This document shows, piece after piece, positions 22,213-29,825 of a stretch of 29,825 bases of DNA. Positions within the stretch are counted from its first letter, which is position 1, and the number at the start of each line of letters is the position of its first letter. The notes under the pieces were generated by a model that searched no databases, was not told where the DNA came from, and saw only the letters and a program-made list of their open reading frames with translations. This DNA is from Amoebophrya sp. AT5.2 (lineage: Eukaryota > Sar > Dinophyceae > Syndiniales > Amoebophryaceae): contig RXOD01004069.1 in NCBI GenBank assembly GCA_005223375.1, positions 1 to 29,825 of the forward strand, given 5' to 3'. A program made the translations under genes and the position numbers.

Positions 22213-24803
22213 ATGTCGTGGCGCGCAGAGTCGACCTTCGTCTCGGAGAAGGCGGACGCGGAAAAGAACTTTTTGAAGGCAGCCAAGAAGCTGCGGGAGA
22301 TCTGCAAACTCGAGCTGCAGGCGCACGTGGAGGCGAACCAGCAAGCCAAAGTCGAACAGAAGCCCGCGCTCCTGGAGGAGCTGGCCGCGTTAAAGGTCGA
22401 CCGGCAGTTCTGGGAAAAATTCGACGATGTACGTTTTTTTCTTTGAGTTGGTTTTTTTACAATGAATTGCGCGGCCATAAGAAATTGTCTCTGTCTACTG
22501 TGTCTATGGGTACTTAAGGCTTGTTTCGCATCGAGTATTCGTTCATGTTCCGCTCGTTCGTTGTGTACTTACGTCGTTCACCAATGAATCTAGCCACTCA
22601 CAGCAAACGCTAATATTGATGGTGTAGCACTACACTGCTGGTGGTGTAGGCAAGGCCCAAATCAGTGGCCGCAGGAGGGTACACGACCTACACCATGTAC
22701 ACCATACACCTCCGAAATCGGGGCCCCTGGGCGGCTCGGTCAGGTCTGGTCGTTGTTCGGTGTTGCTTCTCCACGTTGTTGTGGTAGCGTGGAAGATCAC
22801 GCCTCTGATACTCGCCTAGGCTCTTGCTGCCGTCAGTAGGGCGCCGGTTCGGCGGCAGCGGCTCGTCATGCGTCGTCTAGTACGCCTAAGCCCCGTGGGG
22901 CGAGTGCGTGGGCCTGCGGATGCGCGTGTTAGTGTGTTATATGTGCAGGCTTCCTCTTCATTGCTAGCGGGCGTGGCGCTCGCGGGAGCCGGACCTGCGG
23001 CGGCCGGGCTTCGGTGGCGTCGGACGGTCGGGATTTTGTGGCCCATAGCATGCGGGAAGAGCCGTAGGCAGGCTCTACTTGGGCGAGGCCGTGGCAGCGG
23101 GATTGGCTGTAGCCTACACGCGCCCTACACGGCCTGTTTTCAGGCGTAATAGGCTACATCACCATGTACACCGCCTACACCATGTACACCATACAACGGC
23201 GAAAATCGAGGCTCGTCGTCGATATTAGCGTTTGCTGCACTCACTTCGCAGCACAATGACACCACAGATATGGGCATTGCTTCCGCCAGGGGCAGTCAGC
23301 AAGATCGAGGCAAGAAAAGCCGCTGCAGACGCTGAAGAGAAAAGAAAAAAGGATGAGCGACGCGCCATGGCCACCACACAAACGGAAGACATTAGGAGAG
23401 CACCGGTACTACAAAACAAGCACATCCCATTTTTCAAATGTGTTTTGTTTTTTTTTCCCAGACAATTCCTTCGAAATTTATCGGCCTCGGCGATGTCCAA
23501 AACCGGACCCCCAGCACACAGCCACAAACAACTAACTTCAGGACCTGAATTTCGTCTGTCGTCACGAGCGCCCGGTGACGGACCTGTGTTACGACGAGAA
23601 GACTGGGTATCTGTACTCCAGTTCGAAGGACAAGGCCATTGTCCGGTGGAACGTGTTTTCGGGCAAGTGCTACGCGGAGTCCACTCTCTGCGGCCACGAG
23701 GGGGCGGTGTGGTGCGTCGACGTTCACAAGGAGGAGGTAATCTCGGGCGGCGCGGACGGCCTCCTCATTTTCTGGAGCAGCGATCCGAAAGCAGCGACGA
23801 AAGGAAGGGGCAAGGAGAAGGTATATTTCAACTGGTTCTGACGGATCAGCGTGAGTAAGTACTACTTCAAAATGTAAAGGAGCCACTGACACTGTTTGTT
23901 TTGGTCGTCCCGATGCTCGTCCGACTACGACTTTCGACGAACCAATCGATCATGTCACAGATCCAGCAGCCCTCTCGGGTGGTTGAATACGGGGGCATCA
24001 TTAAGGGGCTTCGCGTGGCCGATAGCGGGATTTGCCTCTGGACCGATCGCTTCGGGCCCCGGTCGCCTGCCCACCTCGCGCTGCTTGACCGCAACGACCC
24101 CAAAATCACTCTCTGGAAGACCTACGACCTGGGCAGCGCAAAAATCAACATGCTGCTCTGGGCGCCGGTCGGTAACCCAAAAATCTTTTCCGCCCACGAC
24201 GACGGCACGCTGAGCATCTGGGCCGCGGCTGGGGATGCGGACAACGTGGCGCCCGCAACGCCAACTGCGGGTGCCGGGGCCGCTAATGGTAATGCGCCAT
24301 CCACTTCCGCCGCATCAACGACCTCAAATCCCGATGGGTCCGCGATAAGAGCCGCGAAGCTGATGAAGACGATGAAGCCGCACGAGAAGGCGATCATCAG
24401 CATGAACACGCACAAGAACTACATACTGACGGCGAGTAGCGACATGACGGTGAAGGCCATCAACGCGGGCTCGCCGGCGCTCCCCACCGTCTTCCATTGC
24501 AAGGCCAATCGCCCGCTCCGCGCCGTGGCTGCGTGGGACTTCCCGGAGGACCGCTGCTTCGGATTTGTCTACGGTGGCGGGCGGGATCCGAAGGACGTTA
24601 CCACGAGCTACTTGCTGCCAGACGAGTTCGACTTCTACCAGAGCTACGTGGGGGAGCAAACCAGCACCATCATGACGCGCAACGGGGCGGCGGGACCCCT
24701 CCACAGGTTGATCTGGAGGCAGGAAATCTCGAAAGTCTTCGCCGCCAGCGAAGACGGAGAAGTGAAAATGTGGTGCGCCGAAACGCTCACGCAGATGAGA
24801 TAG
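22213..24803 (+). CDS. eIF3i: eIF3i-like WD40 translation initiation factor with N-terminal helical extension
   Basis: eIF3i is the beta-propeller subunit of eukaryotic initiation factor 3, which binds the 40S ribosome. Proposed exons are 22213-22428, 23268-23405, 23542-23820 and 23961-24803, all phase-0 GT-AG joins (491 residues). From residue about 124 the family pattern is clear: an HER start to the first blade, SSSKDKAIVRWNV, GHEGAVWCVD, SGGADGLLIFW, later KITLWKTYDLG, TASSDMTVK, the diagnostic YGGGRDPKDVTTS, and a final ASEDGEVKMW. The propeller part is 373 residues against about 325 for animal eIF3i. The excess is partly an Ala/Thr/Asn-rich insert (24241-24340). Unlike usual eIF3i, about 118 residues precede the propeller: helical, charged, with KKLREI and ANQ...LLEEL elements like the C-terminal tail of eIF2A and PYM. 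Exon 2 also contains an ATG (23256) just before its acceptor, so the propeller could be a separate shorter gene. The first intron (839 nt) holds an inverted-repeat element. Confidence 0.85.
22601..23237. mobile_element. 637-bp non-coding element with 16-bp terminal inverted repeats and target duplication, inside an intron
   Basis: The ends are perfect inverted repeats: CAGCAAACGCTAATAT at 22601-22616 and its reverse complement at 23222-23237. The element is flanked by a direct repeat CACTCA (22595-22600 and 23238-23243; 6 bp, or 7 if the next C is counted), a target-site duplication. Subterminal motifs recur in both orientations: GGTGTAG at 22621 and GGTGTAGG at 22643, and the reverse complement CCTACACC within a 22-bp direct repeat at 22687-22708 and 23174-23195. 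The core motif ACCATGTACACC also occurs at 23161-23172. The middle (about 22710-23110) is GC-rich and encodes no protein I can recognise. This is the structure of a non-autonomous DNA transposon (MITE-like). It is nested within a larger intron, so it does not itself supply the splice sites. Confidence 0.9.
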
Positions 24804-25060
24804 GAGATGTTGCTTGGCGATCATGCAGCTGTACGTCAGTGCCAGGGTCCGTCATAGCCATCGGGCGAGGCGGTGACAGTCGTCGGTGCTGGCGTTGTGG
24901 CGCGAAGGGAAGAAATTGTTCCCTGTCTGCGGGTGCGACGACCTTCTCCCATATTTGAGGTGGGCAACGGCAGCAGCAGCTCTCGACCTCCTACTGCTAT
25001 TTTCAGTGTGTAGAACTAGAAGAAGCTTTTGTGACTAAACATCTTCTTGCTCGTCGTCAG

Positions 25061-25147
25061 TTGCCCCGAGCGGAACCGGAAGGGGCAGACGAGGCAACGC
25101 TCCGACGTAAACTTCAACGCGCAAGAAAAGCATTTATGAAGAAGTGA
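25061..25147 (+). other. Possible orphan 3'-terminal exon
   Basis: After a pyrimidine-rich stretch and TCGTCGTCAG at 25051-25060 comes a 28-codon open stretch ending in TGA at 25145-25147. It encodes a charged helix (PEGADEATLRRKLQRARK, then AFMKK) that looks like the basic C-terminus of a protein. No donor upstream fits: the eIF3i-like gene already ends at 24803 with no GT between its last blade and the stop that would allow splicing past it. It may be an alternative end of that gene, an exon of an unseen small gene, or chance. Confidence 0.25.
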
Positions 25148-25633
25148 GGCCGAAACTGAGCCGCGACCTTCTCCAGCAAGAAGCAGGCTAAAGCGCCTAC
25201 TTTTCGCATTCGCCGAGAAGCAGCTTAACAAGAAACGCACAGAAATCAACGCTACTTTTTGATGAAGTGATCTCTAGCGCGCTCATCCATATCCTTTTTC
25301 TTATTCATTGGGGCAGGCAGTGGTCTCCTCGTGGTCGTGGTGTTCGCTTTTCGCATTTGCATTTGATGCTGGTCTGGACCATAGTTGTCGATCGAAAATG
25401 AATTTGTAGAGGCGGGTGAAAACTGGTATATGAAAAGAAAGACACAGATCTGCAAAAACCGGATGTGATCCTCACCCGAATCCGATGGAAGGCCCACCTC
25501 GACCTCGAGAGCCGCACTACAGACGCAGGAGTGCAGACCTCGAGGACTTCGCTGGATCCGCGCTACGACAAGCCAAATTAAACCCTTTTCCTTACCTTAA
25601 ACGCAGCTCCCGCTTATATTCAATTTAGTATTT

Positions 25634-25708
25634 ATACCACGCGCAGCAAGCAAAAGGAGCAATGTGCTTTATTGATACCACACGCAGCAAGCAAAAGGAG
25701 CGATGTGC
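25634..25708. repeat. 34-bp tandem direct repeat (two copies, period 41)
   Basis: Copies at 25634-25667 and 25675-25708 differ at two positions and are separated by 7 nt (TTTATTG). The shared core includes GCAGCAAGCAAAAGGAGC and ends ATGTGC. It lies in a spacer with no neighbouring gene within 600 bp. Function is unknown; a simple local duplication is most likely. Confidence 0.93.
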
Positions 25709-26418
25709 AGTACTTCTTTATCGGTTGCGACTAATATTACGAGGCAGGGGAACCACTCCTTGTCAATTTAAACTTTAAAACTACTACTAATACTCCCGTA
25801 AAGTAGACAGGGTGTTGGAAGCACAACATCTTCCAGTGATCGGTTCTAGTACCGCAAGGATTCTGCTCATGATCGGTATTCACACCCCTGAGATGGATCG
25901 GAAAATGCTCACCCTGAAATCGGCACGCGGTCAAGGATTAACGACGCGGAAACAGCATGAAGCTCCAAACGATCGACGAAGACGATGATGGTCAGCGTAG
26001 CAGCATGCTGTTCAGCTGGCCACTTCGGAAAGCATTGCAAAGACTAAGAGAACGAACAAAAGGCTAGCACGGAAATCACTCAGACTCAGGCGCGCACTAG
26101 TACAACAGCCACGTTCTTTTCGCTTCGCGGACACGGTTACGGCGACTACTTCAACTGTGTTATTATTTGTAACCAGAAGATCTAGACCTAGACCTCAACT
26201 GTGTATACTAGAAGAACAAGTAGCTAGTTGCTCTTGACACGTCGCACAGCTGCCACAACCAAGGAAAGACCTCCTCCCCCTCGACTGCCAGTCGTGACTG
26301 CGGCGGCTGCACACTTCTAGTTCTACTTCTACTTCATCTTCATCTCTCTGCGCTAGAAATTTGTATTACATCCGAAGCAGGAGTTGTAGGAGCCTATCTT
26401 CTCCTTCTGCACGCAAAA

Positions 26419-28279
26419 ATGACTTCCGCCGCCAACATGGGGCAGCGAGATCCGAACAAAAACGAACACTGCGACGCAGCAGCCAGCGACCACGAGGAAG
26501 CCGATTTATTCGAGCAGGACCGCGAACAAGAGGACCTTCTTCTTCAGCAGCAGCATACTCGTGCTGCTAGAGCAGGGAGAACAACTGGTGCCTGTGCTGG
26601 AAACGAACCCGAAAAGAGTCATGGGTGCTGTTCCCGTCTGTCGACTTGTGGCATAGTTGCGATTATAGTCGTGGCGGTGCTCGCTAGTGTGGGGTTGGGA
26701 TTGGGGCTGTGGCTGGGCTTGACTCTGCGAAACAAAGTAGATGCATGCAGCAGAGCGCGCCTGGGCTGCTGGCGACGACGCCGCCGGAAGTGGCGGAGAT
26801 CATCCGGGGCCACAGCACAAACACACTCTCACCCCGGGAGAAGGCCCGAATTTCCTCCCGGTTTTCCTGGAGAACCTGTCGAGAGCAACCCTCGACGCCG
26901 CAGACATTCCCGAGAGCGACGAGAGGAGCACGGGATTGAGATATGAGACGGGGAAAGACCTCCTCGCCGCCGCGGTTGCGGAAGCGCAGAAAGAAGCCAA
27001 AACTACATGGAAGGACAACGACAACAAGAGGAAGACGCAGGCGAAGAAACCACGCTACAGCGATCTGACCACGACTGACGGCGTGGTCCGTGCGTGGGAA
27101 GAAGCACCCGGTCCGCTAAATCCGTATGACGGAAAACCGGATCCGCCGACTGTGAAGTCCGACCTGGCGAAGGTAGTATATCCGTACATGCAGGCACTCG
27201 AGGAGAGGGCGCCGAAAAACAAAGACGTAGATGGTGGACAGGAATTATCAGAACTGATCCGGAAAGAGCACCTTGCGATCGCGGTGCTGGGGAAGTCGTA
27301 CGTGGAAAACATCGCGCGGCAATTCCGGGCTTTCAACTCTATCCAGCTTGTCTCCGACCACGAGCAGGAGCACATCGCCGGCTCGATAGCATCCTACGCG
27401 GAAGACGGAACTTGGACCGGCCCGAAAGAGGCATTCTACGATGCCCAAACGGGTGACCGACCAGAGGACACGAACCCGTGGGGACGGAAGTTCCGAGGCG
27501 AACTGAAAAAACTAGTGTTGATGGCTGCGGGAGGGGGAGATGCCGATGGACGAGGAGGAGGTACGGAAAACGTAGAGCGTGCCCAGTTCAGAACTTTCCC
27601 GCAAATGGGAGCCAACCTCGCGAAAGAAATGCAAATGGCCGCAGTCGCGCCCAATCAAAATGGTTTTATCTCCCGGAACAAGCAGAAACCTGCCCGCGCG
27701 GAAACGCTTTCGACGGAAAGCCTTATCAACTTCGCGAATCTATTCCAAATCGCCGCGTGGATGCCAAAAATCCAGGGACCCATGGTTTTCTACCGGTTTG
27801 GCAAATTCAACGGCTTCAAGGCCCGCGGTCACGGCGGTGCCAGCGCTATTTGGAAGGGAAAGCGGCGCGTCTCCGCACACTTCGAGTCTGTGATGGCGTT
27901 TTTCGGGAAGGGCGAATACGAAGACAATTACGACCTCGATCTGAAGGCCGACGATTTGCTCATTTTCAGCTTGGATGCCGGGAAGTCGATTCCGGGGATT
28001 ATGGTGGGGCGGGCGTTCAACGCGTTCGAGAAACCGTCAGGCAATGTAATGGTTGGGGCGGGAACGAACCTGCTGGAGGTAATCCTGCCGCCGGGGCTAA
28101 CGTCTGAGCTCAAGTTCGAGAGTGAGGGGTGGTGGGGAGACTACTTGTTCGGGGAGAGCGATGACGGAGCCAAGAAAATGAACAGAAAAGTTATGCCGCA
28201 CATGCCGGAGATGCGCGGCTGGGACAAATGGAAGGGAGGCAGTGGAAAAGCAAGAGTTTACGAACTGGAGGGGTGGTAA
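26419..28279 (+). CDS. Single-pass membrane protein with a large unknown domain, two exons
   Basis: Exons 26419-26736 and 26816-28279 are joined by a 79-nt phase-0 GT-AG intron, giving 593 residues. The N-terminal 76 residues are polar (acidic, Gln-rich). A strong membrane span at residues 77-103 (CGIVAIIVVAVLASVGLGLG then LWLGLTL) follows a Cys-pair (GCC). The remaining 488 residues have balanced composition and look folded: helical stretches (TGKDLLAAAVAEAQKEAKTT, LAKVVYPYMQALEERAP, LSELIRKEHLAIAVLGKSYV) and a strand-rich C-terminal half with many Gly and aromatics (GPMVFYRFGKFNGF, DDLLIFSLDAGKSIPGIMVG, LLEVILPPGL, FESEGWWGDYLF). With no signal peptide, a type II anchor is the likely topology. 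I recognise no family; an ADP-ribosyltransferase-like fold was considered only from general appearance and is not supported by catalytic residues. The intron is inferred: both frames are open between 26737 and 26940, so the junction is less certain than the long second exon. Confidence 0.72.
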
Positions 28280-29703
28280 GGTGCGTCCTTTGGGTTCGGC
28301 AGCGCGTTGTCCGTGCGCGTTGCTCGACGGCGGTTGGAGTTCTGGAGGCAAGCCCAAGCATATTAAGCAAGCATCTGTTGACAGTTGACTCTAGCATCTG
28401 CATCCCCCCCGTAAGCGCAACAGGAGCAACTCATGAAGATTTTCAGGAGCTAGTTTACTTTTACAGTGATGATGATCGATGAAGCGCAAGCGCACGCACC
28501 GCCAGACCCAGAGGCAGAGTTCCTCTTTGCTAAAGTACGCTCTTGCGAACAGGCGCCCAGGCCCACTCAGATCGATTTTAAAAGTAGAGATACCTCCACG
28601 ACGAGTACTACTCGACAGTCAAAAATTCATTTATAATTATATTCTATCAGATTTAATACTAATAGAAGCATCAGCACCCAGACCCAGCCACGCACGCAAA
28701 AGGCAATCCTTCACTCGGCCTGTGGTGACTGGACGCGCGCGGCCGGTCTTTTTGTGTTGCAGCTTCTGTAGTGTAATTAAAAAAACAAAATTTTCTTTTT
28801 CAGAGTAATCGCGTGCTCGTAAGATACGGATGTCCTCGTCCATTTCGTTTCAGCACCGCGATATTAACTCGCCATATCATCTCCGCGGCAACGGCAAGCA
28901 ATATCTGCGCAACACGCTGCAGCCGAACTGACTCGCGAACAGAGTCTGTAATTGATGCAGACCTCTGACCACCCATTGCTATTATTCATTAAATGCCATT
29001 TTTGCGGCTACTTTTGCTTCGTCCCAAACAAGGCGACGGACTCTGATGAGAGTTACAGTTTGTTAGACAGTTGAAACCTGTTAAACGTCCGAAGTCACGT
29101 GTTGAACAGTGGTGTGCACTGTGCCGTTGTTCGGCGGTTGCTCTGACTGTAGTCGAGGAGTAGATCATGATCTACTTCTTAATTAATTTCAATTTCTTGT
29201 GCTTTCCGTTTCCGTTGTCCGTAGATAGATCACAAATTGCAGCACGAGCGACGAATATGATGATCGGAATAAGAGCACCAGTGTGGTCAGCAAAAAGAAA
29301 AAGTTTGATCGAAAATGCTGTGTAGCATGCAAGCTCAACTTCCTGGAGAGTGGTGGCCAGTTGTACGTAAAGGACGTATAGATACTATGTATACGTAAGT
29401 AAAACAATATCAAGTTTTACCGAGAAGTAGTGGCGCATGCGCTTTATTAGGAAGCGCGAGTGCGACGGTTTGTCGTAGCTAGTGAATCTTGCCGTGGCCA
29501 TCTAATCCAGCAGGTGTGTCCATGGAAGTGGAACTTGTGCTGCTGTAGTAATACTAATAGTACGGTGCTGTACATGTACTTGGTTGTTGATAATAATTTT
29601 TATATGTTCCGCTTCATCACCTTCACCTTCATCAGGTACCAAAAATCACTACTTTTGTAGTTGTACAGGGTTGCGCTTTGCCACACTACTATTTTCCGTA
29701 AAA
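28280..29703. other. Spacer, no supported gene
   Basis: About 1.4 kb with scattered short frames on both strands, none convincing. Stops are frequent from 28840 to 29450. A CTGATGAG...GAAAC pair at 29043-29077 was examined as a ribozyme core and rejected. The end, before the last gene, contains pyrimidine-rich stretches (TTCACCTTCATCAG at 29622-29635) that could serve as a trans-splice acceptor. Confidence 0.4.
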
Positions 29704-29825
29704 ATGGTAATGGCCTGCCGCGACCGCACAGCATGGACGAGCGAGCTCCTTGGCAAGGGCGTGACGCGATTTCATTTCCTTAGCGAGGCGAAGAAGAACG
29801 ACTACGATGCCGAGCCAGCGGCGGC
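29704..29825 (+). CDS. Start of a further gene, truncated by the window end
   Basis: ATG 29704 follows CGTAAAA and opens a frame of 40 codons to the window edge, beginning MVMACRDRTAWTSELLGKGV and continuing with TRFHFLSEAKKNDYDAEPAA. A second in-frame ATG lies two codons later. Composition changes sharply from the AT-rich spacer to GC-rich coding-like sequence, and the strand agrees with all neighbours. There is no signal peptide in this part. Too little is present to name a family. Confidence 0.55.
   Translation, partial: MVMACRDRTAWTSELLGKGVTRFHFLSEAKKNDYDAEPAA

Larger units (their letters stand above)
24804..26418. other. Spacer with possible orphan exon and a direct repeat
   Basis: About 1.6 kb without a complete gene. 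A possible final exon at 25061-25147 and a 34-bp repeat at 25634-25708 are listed separately. Reverse-strand frames at 25016-25517 are short and overlapping. The last 150 nt is pyrimidine-rich (repeated CTTCTACTTC-type sequence) with AG at about 26355, suitable as a trans-splice acceptor for the gene at 26419. Confidence 0.45.

Noticed and set aside
22868..23149. Open frame inside the inverted-repeat element as a possible transposase
   Set aside because: Only 93 codons, Ala/Gly/Arg-rich from the GC-rich middle, with no catalytic motif, and overlapped by a reverse-strand frame. The element looks non-autonomous.
22429..23267. Whole intron as an introner whose ends define the splice sites
   Set aside because: The inverted repeats and target duplication end 30 nt before the acceptor and begin about 170 nt after the donor, so the element lies within the intron rather than forming its ends.
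29043..29077. Hammerhead-ribozyme-like core (CTGATGAG ... GAAAC)
   Set aside because: The two conserved core strings are present at suitable spacing, but the intervening stem II does not pair beyond two positions, no stem III hairpin follows GAAAC, and the nearest GTC does not leave a pairing stem I. A chance match is more likely.

Overview
The window is nuclear DNA from a eukaryote, most likely a dinoflagellate. Three things support this. A complete, exact copy of the 22-nt dinoflagellate spliced-leader sequence lies at 11671-11692. All ten gene models read on the + strand, as in the unidirectional gene arrays of dinoflagellates. The genes carry GT-AG introns whose acceptors are often followed by G (AG|G). 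Nine complete or near-complete genes in 30 kb is dense for a dinoflagellate, so a small-genome lineage such as the parasitic Syndiniales (Amoebophrya-like) fits better than a large-genome core dinoflagellate; that placement is inference. All exon joins below were worked out by hand from reading frame, GT/AG and phase, not from transcripts.

Layout, all +: (1) 3' part of a SulP/SLC26-type anion transporter with a STAS domain (about 150-1898). (2) A MORN-repeat protein in six exons (3386-5531). (3) A small three-exon membrane protein (6248-6993). (4) A 1040-residue low-complexity protein in two exons (8230-11492). (5) The spliced-leader copy, followed by a doubtful two-exon frame (11671-12304). 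(6) A large single-exon secreted protein of unknown function (12693-15056). (7) A secreted alpha/beta-hydrolase-like protein with a recognisable Ser-Asp-His triad (16025-17731). (8) A coiled-coil, low-complexity protein in two exons (19001-21539). (9) An eIF3i-like WD40 translation-initiation protein with an unusual N-terminal extension (22213-24803); its first intron holds a 637-bp element with perfect 16-bp terminal inverted repeats and a 6-bp target duplication. (10) A single-pass membrane protein with a large unknown domain (26419-28279). (11) The start of a further gene (29704 to the window end).

The genes do not form an obvious pathway, and co-orientation probably reflects genome organisation rather than shared function. 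The spacers of 0.7 to 1.6 kb hold little beyond a GT microsatellite (5884-5935), a 34-bp direct repeat (25634-25708), an AT-rich tract (15241-15280) and one possible orphan exon (25061-25147). The most interesting items are the embedded spliced leader, the intronic inverted-repeat element, and the eIF3i-like protein whose N-terminus resembles the helical tail of eIF2A/PYM. I saw no tRNA, rRNA or CRISPR array.
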